In this document: positions 28,177 to 37,568 of the stretch, one piece after another
Layout: the number at the start of each line of letters is the position of its first letter
Numbering within the stretch: position 1 is the stretch's first letter
Assembly: GCF_014322795.1 (NCBI RefSeq)
Contig: NZ_JAASTT010000008.1
Coordinates: 1 to 64,000 of the forward strand
From: Paenilisteria portnoyi
GTDB lineage: Bacteria; Bacillota; Bacilli; Lactobacillales; Listeriaceae
Direction of reading: 5' to 3'
Length of the DNA: 64,000 nt
Program-made: the position numbers and the translations under genes
The notes under the pieces: model-generated
Told to the model about the DNA's origin: nothing
Seen by the model: only the letters and a program-made list of their open reading frames with translations
The model's database searches: none

Positions 28177-28683
28177 TTAAGCTGCAGTATCATTCATAAT
28201 GTTAGACGGAGCTAATCCCGCTTCTTCCAATGCTTTCCCTAGCTCATCAGAAGCTTTTTGCATAGCCTCATCTGCTGATTTTGTATCAATTGGAGACGCT
28301 TTTAAACCATTAGCCTCTGCTTTGTAAGCTTCACTTAAATCTGTTACAGCATTTTTAAATAGCGGTGTCGTATTCCCTAAGTTCGGCACCTTTACATCCG
28401 CCAAAACCTGTGATACTTTGTCTGCTGAAGCGCTAGCTGCCGTTGCCAAAGTTGTTAATTCAGCACCAGTTGGAGGTGTATCACTACCAATCGCCGCTTG
28501 ATATGCGTCATAATCCGCATCATTATCATTAATTTTTGCAACTAAATCCATATAAAAACTCATAGAATCTGCGCTAACGTCCTCTTTTTTCTGTTCTTGT
28601 TCCGCCTTGTTATCGCCGTTCCCACAAGCCGCTAAGCCAAAAACAAGTGCAAGGGAAAATAAAGCTACTAACCATTTCTTCAA
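28177..28683 (-). CDS. DUF-type lipoprotein B (paralogue)
   Basis: 168 residues from a TTG at 28683, chosen because GAGGAGG precedes it by eight bases; a longer open frame to 28722 would break the signal peptide. Lipobox GLAACG, then the same helical domain as lipoprotein A: NDNDADYDAYQ, VKVPNLGNTT, DEAMQKASDELGKAL and APSNIMND. It lacks most of the long charged spacer of copy A. Function unknown. Confidence 0.85.
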   Translation of the reverse strand: MKKWLVALFSLALVFGLAACGNGDNKAEQEQKKEDVSADSMSFYMDLVAKINDNDADYDAYQAAIGSDTPPTGAELTTLATAASASADKVSQVLADVKVPNLGNTTPLFKNAVTDLSEAYKAEANGLKASPIDTKSADEAMQKASDELGKALEEAGLAPSNIMNDTAA

Positions 28684-28799
28684 ATGAAAAACCTCCTCTT
28701 TTATACATGTTGCTCTTTTCACGCAACCTTACTCATTATATCGATGTTCCTGTCATAATTCAATCGTTTTCATGGGAAATATTCTCCCAAATTGTAACA

Positions 28800-29276
28800 T
28801 CATGTTTCTTCCGTTTGTTCCAGCTTCCCAGCGACATTTTTATATTGAAAATACATCGCAATTCGCCAAGGAACAATCATTGCAAACGCTAAAATCCAAA
28901 ACATTCCCGATAACTCGCCGACATCGACTGAGCCACTAATCCAATATTTAATACCAAGTCGAATTAATAGCAAACTCAGCAAGATAACAGGGAATGATTT
29001 CGTCCGCTTAATAAAAACATACTTGTGCTTAATTTCAAATCGCGTCGTCCAAATTAAAATGAGCGAGAAAACTAATCCCATCAATACCGCCTCTAAAATT
29101 CCAGCTGGCGAAACTCGGAAATATGGAATCACAAACATAAGCGCTCCCGTACTCATCATAATTGGCGGAATAATAATTTTTTTCACAGTCGCCGGCTCTT
29201 TCGACGCCTTCATTCGAATCAAGATAACCCCGACACCAAAAACAAGCGTGATGATAATTGATACTATAAATGACAC
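28800..29276 (-). CDS. ccdC: CcdC-family membrane protein (DUF1453)
   Basis: 158 residues from a GTG at 29276 (GGAGG before). Four or five membrane spans. The family is named for a B. subtilis protein near cytochrome c maturation genes but its biochemical role is not clear. No cytochrome c gene is next to it. In Listeria it commonly precedes the ABC exporter genes, as here. Confidence 0.8.
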   Translation of the reverse strand: MSFIVSIIITLVFGVGVILIRMKASKEPATVKKIIIPPIMMSTGALMFVIPYFRVSPAGILEAVLMGLVFSLILIWTTRFEIKHKYVFIKRTKSFPVILLSLLLIRLGIKYWISGSVDVGELSGMFWILAFAMIVPWRIAMYFQYKNVAGKLEQTEET

Positions 29277-29352
29277 GTTTTTTTCCTCCTAATCGGCACT
29301 ATTTACTTGCCTCATTATAAACTTTTTTAGAAGAAAAACAACCTTTATGCCC

Positions 29353-31155
29353 TTATGAACCCAGCTCCTCTAAATCCATGCCACTGTTTTGCAGCTGATA
29401 CATCGAATGATACACGCCACCATGCGCAAGCAACTCTTCATGCGTCCCACGTTCAATAATACTACCCTTTCGAAGCACTAAAATAAGATCCGCATCTTTT
29501 ATCGTCGAAAGCCTATGCGCAATCGCAATCGTCGTTCTACCTTGCCTCATATTTCGCAAGCCCGTCTGGATCAAACTCTCCGTCTCCGTATCAATATTCG
29601 CCGTCGCCTCATCCAAAACAAGAATTTGCGGATTCGTCACGACCGTCCTAGCAAATGAAATCAACTGCCGCTGCCCACTTGAAAACGAAGCACCACGTTC
29701 AATTACCTGATGATCATACGTATCCGCCAACGTATTAATAAATCGATCCGCCTGAACAAATTGCGCCGCCTCTAGAATTTCCCGATCCGTAATCAACTTA
29801 TTATGCAGCCGAATGTTATCCTTAATCGTGCCATAAAACATAAAGCTATCCTGTAAAACAAGCCCCGTCTTCGCACGCAATTCCTCCATCGGGTACCGCT
29901 TAATCGACTTCCCATCAATCAAAATTTCACCGTGCTCAAACTCATAAAAACGCATCATTAAATTGATAATCGAACTTTTCCCACTACCAGTATGACCGAC
30001 AAGCGCAACCGTTTGCCCCGATTCAGCAGTAAAACTAATATCCTTCAAAACGTCCTTTTTCCCATCATACGAAAACGTGACATTCTTAAACTCAATCTTC
30101 GCTTTTCCGATAGCTAAACCATCTTCGGCATCTTGTTCCGGCGCCAAATCCGTGCCATCCATAATTCGGAACACACGCGAAGCCGCCGTAATCGCCTCTT
30201 GATACATCGCCAAACGCTCCATAATGTTATAAATCGCCTCTAAAAACCGGTCAAAATAGGTGATAAAAGCATAAATTGTCCCAATCGCGACCGGCCCAGA
30301 AAACGACTGAATCCCGAAAAAACTAAGAATCAACACGACCGCTAGCGAATAAATCAAATCAATCGCCGGACCAAGAAGTAATGCGTTAAATTTTATATTT
30401 TTCATACCAACATCATAATAGTCTTTGTTAATCTCTTCAAATTCACCGATTAAACGCTTCTCCTGATTAAACTGCTGCACAATCGACATACCCGAAATAG
30501 ACTCCGCAATCTTCGCATTTAATTGACTCAATTTTTCCCGACGCGCTCTGTAAAACTGCGAGCTATACTTCCGGTACACAATAATAATCAACATCGTCAG
30601 CGGAAAAACGAGCAAGCTATACGCCGCCAACTTGGCATCCATGATAAACATCGCCGTATAAATCCCGATCAGCATAAATACGCTTTGAATCGCCGTTCCT
30701 AACACATTAATAAACATATCTTTAATCGCTTCCGTATCATTCGTTACACGCGAAACCAAGCTTCCCGCAGGCGTCTGATCAAAATAACGCATCCCCATAT
30801 TTTGCAACTTACTAAAGATGTCCACCCGAATCCGCTGCACAATCCGCAAAGCAATTTTTTGAAATAAAACTAGCTGAAAATACCAAACTACAGATCGACC
30901 GAGCGACAAACCCATGTACCCCGATGCCAACAAAAGAATCGGTCCAGCCACGAAATGAAGCGGCGTCAAGTAATCATCCAAAAATATTTTAATCAAGATT
31001 GGCAAAAATACATCCGCCACCGTAACCAGCATAACTAGAAAAATTGTTAAAACAAGCGCAGGGACATGATACTTCGTGTAGCTAAATAAGCGTTTCAAAA
31101 CCGCGCGATGTTCTTTCCCACTCATCGTCAACATTTCCTCATTATTCGGCTCCAT
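29353..31155 (-). CDS. heterodimeric ABC exporter, subunit 2
   Basis: About 600 residues from an ATG at 31155 (GGGGGTG before it); GTG 31176 is also open. Six-span exporter domain then an ATPase: Walker A GHTGSGKSS, Q-loop VLQDSF, signature FSSGQRQ and Walker B ILVLDEATANID. The Walker B Glu is intact but the signature is SSGQ, not SGGQ. The gene overlaps the end of subunit 1 by 14 bases. With subunit 1 it forms a multidrug-type exporter of the YheH/YheI (BmrD/BmrC) group. Confidence 0.92.
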   Translation of the reverse strand: MEPNNEEMLTMSGKEHRAVLKRLFSYTKYHVPALVLTIFLVMLVTVADVFLPILIKIFLDDYLTPLHFVAGPILLLASGYMGLSLGRSVVWYFQLVLFQKIALRIVQRIRVDIFSKLQNMGMRYFDQTPAGSLVSRVTNDTEAIKDMFINVLGTAIQSVFMLIGIYTAMFIMDAKLAAYSLLVFPLTMLIIIVYRKYSSQFYRARREKLSQLNAKIAESISGMSIVQQFNQEKRLIGEFEEINKDYYDVGMKNIKFNALLLGPAIDLIYSLAVVLILSFFGIQSFSGPVAIGTIYAFITYFDRFLEAIYNIMERLAMYQEAITAASRVFRIMDGTDLAPEQDAEDGLAIGKAKIEFKNVTFSYDGKKDVLKDISFTAESGQTVALVGHTGSGKSSIINLMMRFYEFEHGEILIDGKSIKRYPMEELRAKTGLVLQDSFMFYGTIKDNIRLHNKLITDREILEAAQFVQADRFINTLADTYDHQVIERGASFSSGQRQLISFARTVVTNPQILVLDEATANIDTETESLIQTGLRNMRQGRTTIAIAHRLSTIKDADLILVLRKGSIIERGTHEELLAHGGVYHSMYQLQNSGMDLEELGS

Positions 31156-32908
31156 TCGTATCACCCCCGCCCTCAATAAGTTCCTCTAATTGCTGATTTC
31201 GGAACATTTCTGCGTACCAACCGCCTGAAGCCACTAGCTCTGCATGCGTACCACGCTCCACAATTCTACCCTTATCAATCACAATAATAATATTCGCATG
31301 CTCCACTGAGCTAAGCCGATGCGCACTAATAATCGTCGTTTTATCCGCACGATTTGCTTTAAGATTTTGCAAAATGAGCTCTTCCGTCTTCGCATCCACA
31401 GCCGAAAGCGCATCATCCAAAATAAGCAACTCTGGATTCATAATCAGCGCCCTTGCAATTGCTAACCGCTGCTTCTGACCTCCAGAAAGCGATACACCAC
31501 GCTCACCCACGACGGTATCATATCCATCCGTGAACTCCGTAATATCCTCATGCACCGAGACCATCTCCGCAATACGCTCCACGTCGGCCTGCGACAATTT
31601 TGGATTGCCAAAACGAATATTTTCCCGAACCGTCGTCGAAAACAAGAACTGATCCTGCGGCACATAACCAATCGCACGACGCAATCCCCGTACCGTATAA
31701 CGCTGAATCGCCTCCCCGTCAAATTTAATCGAGCCCTTGTAATCATCATATTCCCGCATCAACAATTTCAAAAGCGTCGTCTTTCCAGAACCCGTTCGGC
31801 CAACAATACCAAGCGTTCCACCCGATTTCAACTGAAAAACGATATCTTGCAAAACCGGCGCCGACTCATCAGGATACGTAAATGCCTCTAACCCAAAATC
31901 AATATCCCCACGCGGCAACTCATCGATCGCACTGAAATCATCCTTCACATCCTCAGGCTCACTTAGCAACGTATTCAATCGATCATACGACGCATTCCCG
32001 CGCTGAATCACATTAAACAAAAATCCAAACGCCAACATCGGCCAAATCAACAAGAACAAATAGTTCGTAAACGCGATTACCTGACCAATCGTAAGCGTCC
32101 CTTCCATCACAAATTTCGCACCAAAACCGAGCGATAGAACAAACGAAACACTAACAATAATCGAAATCATCGGATCAAACATCGCATCCAATTTCGCGAC
32201 CTTCACATTAACACCAACAACTTCCTCCGTTTGCTGCCTAAAATCTGCAATATCCTCCTGCTCCTGCCCAAATGTTTTCGTAACCTTAATCCCAGACAAA
32301 CTCTCCTGCGTTTTATCATTCAACTTCGAAAACTCCGCTTGTGCACTATGAAAACGATCATGTAATTTCCGGCCAAGTACTGAACTTCCCCACACCATAA
32401 ACGGCATCGGCAAAAGCGCAATCAACGTCAAGCGCCAATCAATCGTAATCGCCATTGTTGCAATAACCGTGCTCCCCGTCAAAATCGAATCACACAACGT
32501 CAAAACACCGAAGCCCGCCACCTGCTGAATAGCCGAAATATCATTCGTCGCATGCGCCATCAAATCCCCTGTCCGATAACGCTGAAAAAAGAACGGCGAC
32601 ATTTTCGATAAATGCTCAAATAATCGTAAGCGCAATTGACGCTGCAACTTATTATCCGATCCAAAAATCATCATCCGCCAAAAATAACGCCCCACATACG
32701 CGACAACCGCAGCTCCGAGCAAAACACCCATCCACATGTATAAATGATTCTTTGTAAGCGTATCCTTACTAATCGCATCCACCGTCACACCAAGTATTTT
32801 CGGAGGCACCAGTTGGAGTAACGTTATCATAAAAAGCAATGAAACCCCGATAATATATGATTTCCGCTGCTCTTTAAAAAACCATCCCAACTCCTTATAA
32901 ATCTTCAT
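31142..32908 (-). CDS. heterodimeric ABC exporter, subunit 1
   Basis: 588 residues from the ATG at 32908 (GAGGTTGGGA before it); the open frame reaches 32974 without a ribosome site. Six-span exporter domain, then Walker A GRTGSGKTT, Q-loop VPQDQF, signature LSGGQKQRL and Walker B LLILDDALSAVD. The catalytic Glu is Asp, as in the weak-site partner of heterodimeric exporters, while its signature is canonical. The two subunits thus share one good and one poor ATP site. Preceded by a leader peptide and terminator (see 32957-33208), so induction by ribosome stalling is likely. Confidence 0.93.
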   Translation of the reverse strand: MKIYKELGWFFKEQRKSYIIGVSLLFMITLLQLVPPKILGVTVDAISKDTLTKNHLYMWMGVLLGAAVVAYVGRYFWRMMIFGSDNKLQRQLRLRLFEHLSKMSPFFFQRYRTGDLMAHATNDISAIQQVAGFGVLTLCDSILTGSTVIATMAITIDWRLTLIALLPMPFMVWGSSVLGRKLHDRFHSAQAEFSKLNDKTQESLSGIKVTKTFGQEQEDIADFRQQTEEVVGVNVKVAKLDAMFDPMISIIVSVSFVLSLGFGAKFVMEGTLTIGQVIAFTNYLFLLIWPMLAFGFLFNVIQRGNASYDRLNTLLSEPEDVKDDFSAIDELPRGDIDFGLEAFTYPDESAPVLQDIVFQLKSGGTLGIVGRTGSGKTTLLKLLMREYDDYKGSIKFDGEAIQRYTVRGLRRAIGYVPQDQFLFSTTVRENIRFGNPKLSQADVERIAEMVSVHEDITEFTDGYDTVVGERGVSLSGGQKQRLAIARALIMNPELLILDDALSAVDAKTEELILQNLKANRADKTTIISAHRLSSVEHANIIIVIDKGRIVERGTHAELVASGGWYAEMFRNQQLEELIEGGGDTNGAE

Positions 32909-32956
32909 TCCCAACCTCTTTTCCCTCAAAAGCCATTTTATTCCTTGTTTTGGACA

Positions 32957-32993
32957 TAAAAAAATAACGGACATATCTTGCTCTGCCCATTAC
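32957..32993 (-). terminator. attenuator terminator before the ABC exporter
   Basis: On the minus strand GTAATGGGC pairs with GTCCGTTAT (9 bp, three G-U pairs) across a 12-base loop, followed by seven T. It lies between the leader peptide stop (33045) and the exporter start (32908), on the transcript from the promoter at 33180-33208. Confidence 0.65.
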
Positions 32994-33044
32994 TGTTTGG
33001 AAATATATATCGAATTTACGCCATAAAAGTACACATACCAGCGC

Positions 33045-33143
33045 TCAAATAAGCCTGTACCTCTTCCTCGATATAACGGACGCCGAATTTAGGCTATCTC
33101 CTACAATAATGGTTAAATTATCAAATCCAATTATCTTTTTCAT
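33045..33143 (-). CDS. short leader peptide ORF of the ABC exporter operon
   Basis: 32 codons from an ATG at 33143 behind a very strong ribosome site (GAGAGGAGGT); product begins MKKIIGFDNLTIIVGDS and ends RYRLI. It lies 30 bases after a good promoter and upstream of a terminator and the exporter genes. An 8-base inverted repeat joins the middle of this ORF (TCGATATA, 33069-33076) to the sequence after its stop (TATATCGA, 33006-33013), a possible alternate fold. This is the layout of the bmrB leader of the B. subtilis bmrCD exporter. A second frame (starting near PKFGVRYIEEEVQAYL) looks like a DNA-binding-domain end, so a frameshifted remnant is the other reading. Confidence 0.55.
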   Translation of the reverse strand: MKKIIGFDNLTIIVGDSLNSASVISRKRYRLI

Positions 33144-33179
33144 TGTCCTTACCTCCTCTCAAGTTTGTTTACAGGAACT

Positions 33180-33208
33180 AGTGTAACCGATTTCTTTAAA
33201 AGATTCAA
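33180..33208 (-). promoter_or_regulatory. promoter of the leader-exporter operon
   Basis: Minus strand: TTGAAT (33203-33208), 17-base spacer, TACACT (33180-33185); start near 33173, about 30 bases before the leader ATG. Confidence 0.65.
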
Positions 33209-33248
33209 GTATATTTATAATTTTTTTATTTAACAGACAAAGAACCCC

Positions 33249-34430
33249 TTATTCAGGATTCTCTGTCAAATACGTGTAGGCATACTGAGCGTAAAGCTCT
33301 GCGCCATAAACCAACGCATCCTCATCCACATTAAATCGGCCATGATGGTGCGCCCATTCCGTGTCCTTTTCCGGATTTCCAGCTCCAACAAGCGCAAAAC
33401 AACCGGGAGCCTCTTGCAAATAATAACTAAAATCTTCCCCCGCCGTCGTTGGTCGATCAGAATAAAGCACGTCCTCACCAAAACTGCTCACAACAACATC
33501 CTGCGCTAACTTGGCGCTCCTTTCCTCATTTATCACCGCATGCGTCCCATAACGATAATCCACTTCCGCCGTCGCCCCGTACGTAGCTGCAACCTGTGTC
33601 GCATAACGCCTAATCGCCACTTCCATTTTTTCACGAACCCGTGGATGAAACGACCGAACCGTTCCCTCCAAAACCGCATTTTCCGCGATTACATTGTAGC
33701 GCGTTCCAGCCTCCATGCGCCCTATCGTAAAAACAGCCGGCTCAAGCGGATCGGTTTCCCGTGACACAATCGCTTGTACACCCATCACAAAAGCCGCAGC
33801 AACAACTGTCGCATCAATACAAGCATCAGGCATCGCCCCATGTCCCCCGCGTCCCGTAAATCTAATTTTAACCACATCCGCAGACGCAAAAACAGGCCCA
33901 GCATTACAAGAAATAGCATGTGTCGGCATTTGCGACCAAATATGAATCCCAAATACATTATCCACACCCTGCATCGCACCTTGCTGAATCATCGCCTCTG
34001 CACCTTCCGTAATCTCCTCCGCAGGTTGAAAAATAAAGCGCACCGTCCCAGTCAACTCATCCTGAACCGCAACAAGTGCTTCCGCCGCGCAAAGCAACAT
34101 CGCCGTATGCGCATCGTGCCCACACGCATGCATTTTTCCGATATTTCCCGACTTGTAAGACAACGCCTCACTCAATTCCGTCACAGGCAATGCATCCATA
34201 TCTGCACGAAGCGCCACCGTTTTTCCGTTCCTATTCCCGACCAGTTCCGCCACGACCCCTGTCGGCTCCATTCGCCGATACGCAATCCCCATCCGCTCAA
34301 GCTCCGTTACAACCCGATTTGTCGTCCGAATCTCCTGCCACGACAACTCCGGATTCCTATGTAAATCCCTCCGAAAAGCAATCATATTCGCTTCATTTCT
34401 CTTAACCTCAGCCTTTATCTTGTCGCTCAT
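33249..34430 (-). CDS. M20-family amidohydrolase
   Basis: 393 residues, ATG at 34430 after GGAGGCG. Metal-binding MHACGHDAHTAML and the Glu pair in FQPAEEI are intact; the dimer domain FTGRGGHGAMPD is present. The family splits N-acyl amino acids or hippurate-like amides (also N-acetylcysteine or N-acetyl-diaminopimelate in relatives). The exact substrate cannot be told from sequence. It stands alone between the exporter leader and yneF. Confidence 0.9.
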   Translation of the reverse strand: MSDKIKAEVKRNEANMIAFRRDLHRNPELSWQEIRTTNRVVTELERMGIAYRRMEPTGVVAELVGNRNGKTVALRADMDALPVTELSEALSYKSGNIGKMHACGHDAHTAMLLCAAEALVAVQDELTGTVRFIFQPAEEITEGAEAMIQQGAMQGVDNVFGIHIWSQMPTHAISCNAGPVFASADVVKIRFTGRGGHGAMPDACIDATVVAAAFVMGVQAIVSRETDPLEPAVFTIGRMEAGTRYNVIAENAVLEGTVRSFHPRVREKMEVAIRRYATQVAATYGATAEVDYRYGTHAVINEERSAKLAQDVVVSSFGEDVLYSDRPTTAGEDFSYYLQEAPGCFALVGAGNPEKDTEWAHHHGRFNVDEDALVYGAELYAQYAYTYLTENPE

Positions 34431-34557
34431 TCCAACGCCTCCAAATCCATTTTAAGCACCATCTCGCCCGCATGAACCTATTCTACCACTCCAACACCGC
34501 TTTTACTTGCGACACGCTCATAAAACCCGAAATATTCTGCAAATACAAATTAAAACT

Positions 34558-34608
34558 AAAAAACACCTCTCAAAATCACGTCTCAAACGTAATCCCAAAA
34601 AGTGTTTC
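34558..34608 (-). terminator. possible yneF terminator
   Basis: AAACAC..ATTACG pairs with CGTGAT..GTGTTT on the minus strand with an internal bulge, followed by T. It is about 80 bases after the yneF stop. The stem is imperfect, so confidence is moderate. Confidence 0.5.
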
Positions 34609-34686
34609 AAGTATAGCAACAAATAAGCTGTCTAAAATCAGTACATCAGACTATCAATTCCGTCATTCCATACTCGCTTCTAAACC

Positions 34687-34926
34687 TTATTTTTTCTTCT
34701 TCGTTTTTACTTCTTTTTCTTGCTGTTTACCCATTGCGTTCATCATTTGGTTAATTTTCTTCTGTGATGGTTTCATTCCCATTTGGGCCATCATCATTTG
34801 TAACATTTGCTCATTGATTGGCGGGTTTTTCTTCAGATACGTCATCATGTATCTTCTTGCGATGAAAAATCCTAATGCCAAACCAGCAATTAAGCAAAGT
34901 ATGCCGATAAGTATATACCACAACAT
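34687..34926 (-). CDS. yneF: YneF-family small membrane protein (UPF0154)
   Basis: 79 residues. One N-terminal membrane span ([19 protein letters not shown]), then [20 protein letters not shown] and a lysine-rich end (KTKKKK). The family is conserved in Firmicutes near tkt and of unknown function. GAGGAGG precedes the ATG at 34926. Its place downstream of tkt matches the normal Listeria order. Confidence 0.92.
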   Translation of the reverse strand: MLWYILIGILCLIAGLALGFFIARRYMMTYLKKNPPINEQMLQMMMAQMGMKPSQKKINQMMNAMGKQQEKEVKTKKKK

Positions 34927-35155
34927 ATTCTCTTTCTCCTCCTCGAAACAATATATCCCTTTTATTGTACTTGATTTATCAGGTCAAAACAATAGTTTTT
35001 CGATATTCTATAGCAATAAAAGTTCACTATCATTAAAAAATCACAACTGCCTCATTATACCATCAACACAGCGCATACACAACATATTATCATAAAAAGA
35101 AGTGCAAAACGATTTAGCCAAAAGCTCGCCTCATCTTGCACTCCCAATCTATAAT

Positions 35156-37150
35156 TTACAGAGATTTCACCGTATTAACGACATTCTCCACAGTAAAGCC
35201 ATAGTTTTTAATAATCGTATCGCCTGGTGCCGAAGCGCCAAACTTATCAATTCCGATTGTCTTACCATCTAATCCAACGTAACGTTCCCAACCAAGCGTT
35301 GAGCCCATTTCGATAGATACACGTTTACGAACCGCATTTGGTAGAACACTCTCTTTATACTCCGCCGATTGCTGATCAAACAAATCAAATGATGGGATAC
35401 TAACAACAGATGCATCAATACCATCTTTGGCAAGTTCTGTTTGTGCTTGTACAGCTAAGTTAACTTCTGATCCAGTTGCTAAAAGAAGTACATCAGCAAC
35501 GTCTTTCTTCGCTGGAGATAATACGTAAGCTCCCTTAGCTACACCTTCTTCCGCTAATTTAGCAGAGTTCGGTAATGTTGGTAAGTTTTGACGCGTAAGC
35601 ACAAGAGCCGTTGGACGATTGGTTGAGCGAATCGCGATTTTCCATGCCGCAACAACTTCATTACCATCTGCTGGACGAAGTAATGTCAAACCAGGCATAG
35701 CACGAAGAGAAGCAACTTGTTCTACAGGTTCATGCGTCGGGCCGTCTTCTCCTACCGCAATACTGTCATGCGTTAACACATAGTTAACTGGTAAGTGCTG
35801 AATCGCAGACAAGCGAATCGCCGCGCGTAGATAATCAGAGAATACGAAGAATGTACCTCCATAAACTTTAAGCCCAGAATGTAGCGCCATACCGTTCAGT
35901 GCAGCACCCATGGCAAACTCACGTACACCAAACCAAATATTACGATCAGCCGGTGTCGCTTTCGTAAACTCACCGTCTGTTGCGATATTTGTATTATTGG
36001 AGCCAGCTAAATCAGCAGACCCACCAAACAATTGCGGTAACTTAGCCGCTAAGGCATTGATTACCTCACCACTCGATGCACGGCTAGCAAGCGATTTATC
36101 CTCACCATATACAGGCAAATCTTTATCCCAGCCCTCTGGAAGCTTCTCATCCAAGCTAAGCTCCAGTTGTGCAGCAAGTTCAGGAAATTTTTCTTTATAC
36201 GAAGTAAACATCTTATTCCATGCCTCTTCTTCCTCAGCACCACGTTTTGCAATCGTCTCTTTAAAACGATTATACACTTCGCTTGGAACGTAGAAATCTT
36301 GCTCGTAATCCCAGCCATATACCGCCTTAGCAGCTTTGACGCCATCCGCCCCCAGTGGAGCACCATGTACCTTGCTCGTTCCTTCATTAGGAGCACCAAA
36401 ACCAATAACTGTTTTCACTTCAATCATTGTTGGTTGCGACGTGTTTTGTTTCGCTTTCTCGATAGCTGCTAAAATTTCAGTGGTATCATTGCCATCTTTA
36501 ACAAGCAAATGTTCCCAACCATAAGATTCAAATCGCTGTTTCACGCTCTCAGAAAAAGATTTATCTAAATCGCCATCTAGCGAAATATCATTAGAATCAT
36601 ATAAAAGTACCAAACGGCCCAGTTGCTGATGTCCAGCAAGTGAAGCAGCTTCTGATGCAACACCTTCCATCAAATCGCCATCACCACATAATGCATATGT
36701 ATAGTGATCCACAACAGGAAATCCGTCTTTGTTGTACATTGCTTCTAAATGTCTTTCTGCCATCGCCATACCAACAGCCATCGCGATACCTTGTCCAAGC
36801 GGACCAGTCGTCGCATCGACACCATCCGTATGATGAACCTCTGGATGCCCCGGTGTTTTGCTATCCCATTGACGGAATTGCTTCAAATCCTCTAATCCTA
36901 ATTTATAACCACTAAGGTGTAGCAGGCTGTAAAGTAACATAGAACCATGTCCTGCAGAAAGAACAAAGCGGTCACGGTTAAACCAATGTGAATTAGCTGG
37001 ATTTGCTTTCAGTACTTTAGACCATAATGCGTATGCCATTGGAGCTGCCCCCATTGGTAATCCTGGGTGCCCAGAATTGGCTTTCTGAATTGCGTCGATC
37101 GATAATGTTCGAATAGTATTAATTGCTAATTGATCCGTTTTATCAAACAA
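35156..37150 (-). CDS. tkt: transketolase
   Basis: 664 residues from a TTG at 37150. The open frame begins at an ATG (37159), but its ribosome site touches that ATG, while GAGAGG lies nine bases before the TTG, and [17 protein letters not shown] is the family start. Thiamine-diphosphate motif [19 protein letters not shown], phosphate-binding His residues ([18 protein letters not shown]) and pyrimidine-domain [11 protein letters not shown] are all present. It moves two-carbon units in the pentose phosphate pathway. A promoter lies at 37187-37215. Confidence 0.95.
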   Translation of the reverse strand: MFDKTDQLAINTIRTLSIDAIQKANSGHPGLPMGAAPMAYALWSKVLKANPANSHWFNRDRFVLSAGHGSMLLYSLLHLSGYKLGLEDLKQFRQWDSKTPGHPEVHHTDGVDATTGPLGQGIAMAVGMAMAERHLEAMYNKDGFPVVDHYTYALCGDGDLMEGVASEAASLAGHQQLGRLVLLYDSNDISLDGDLDKSFSESVKQRFESYGWEHLLVKDGNDTTEILAAIEKAKQNTSQPTMIEVKTVIGFGAPNEGTSKVHGAPLGADGVKAAKAVYGWDYEQDFYVPSEVYNRFKETIAKRGAEEEEAWNKMFTSYKEKFPELAAQLELSLDEKLPEGWDKDLPVYGEDKSLASRASSGEVINALAAKLPQLFGGSADLAGSNNTNIATDGEFTKATPADRNIWFGVREFAMGAALNGMALHSGLKVYGGTFFVFSDYLRAAIRLSAIQHLPVNYVLTHDSIAVGEDGPTHEPVEQVASLRAMPGLTLLRPADGNEVVAAWKIAIRSTNRPTALVLTRQNLPTLPNSAKLAEEGVAKGAYVLSPAKKDVADVLLLATGSEVNLAVQAQTELAKDGIDASVVSIPSFDLFDQQSAEYKESVLPNAVRKRVSIEMGSTLGWERYVGLDGKTIGIDKFGASAPGDTIIKNYGFTVENVVNTVKSL

Positions 37151-37186
37151 ATGAAACATCCTCTCTTGTTTTAGTCACTACTCTCT

Positions 37187-37215
37187 ATAATAATCCTTTC
37201 TAGGCTTTTTCACAA
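37187..37215 (-). promoter_or_regulatory. tkt promoter
   Basis: Minus strand: TTGTGA (37210-37215), 17-base spacer, TATTAT (37187-37192). Confidence 0.6.
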
Positions 37216-37313
37216 CTAAAAAATATCTAATTGTTCACAAATGCATTAAAATGATTGATAATGTTCGATTAAATAGAGAGAAATGGAGAAATCTATCGAT
37301 TCCCCCAGTTTTT

Positions 37314-37547
37314 TCAAAGTTTATTTCGTTCGTCGCGTTTTCGTTTTATCTTCTCAGGCGTTACATCATCACCGTTTGGATCAATGAACGTCGTATGCTC
37401 AATCGTATCACGGACTTGATTTCGAAATGATTTAATATACTCTTCTCGCAGTGCCTCTTGTTCTAATTTCTCATCCACGGTCATTGTACCTGCTTTTTTC
37501 TTATGCGACAATTCATTAATTCGATCTATCTTCGCCTTCTCTAACAT
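37314..37547 (-). CDS. DUF896 (YnzC-like) protein
   Basis: 77 residues, a helical-hairpin protein: AKIDRINELSHKKKAGTMT, then EEYIKSFRNQVRDTIEHTTF and a basic end. The family is called UPF0291 and is tied to the SOS region (yneA operon) in Bacillus. ATG at 37547 after GAGGAGG. It follows mscL by 21 bases, so both may be read from the same transcript. Confidence 0.9.
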   Translation of the reverse strand: MLEKAKIDRINELSHKKKAGTMTVDEKLEQEALREEYIKSFRNQVRDTIEHTTFIDPNGDDVTPEKIKRKRDERNKL

Positions 37548-37568
37548 TATTGACCTCCTCGTATTCTG

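Noticed and set aside
33774..34364. Plus-strand open frame of 196 codons
   Set aside because: Antisense to the M20 amidohydrolase, rich in Arg/His/Pro/Asn as typical shadow frames; no ribosome site.
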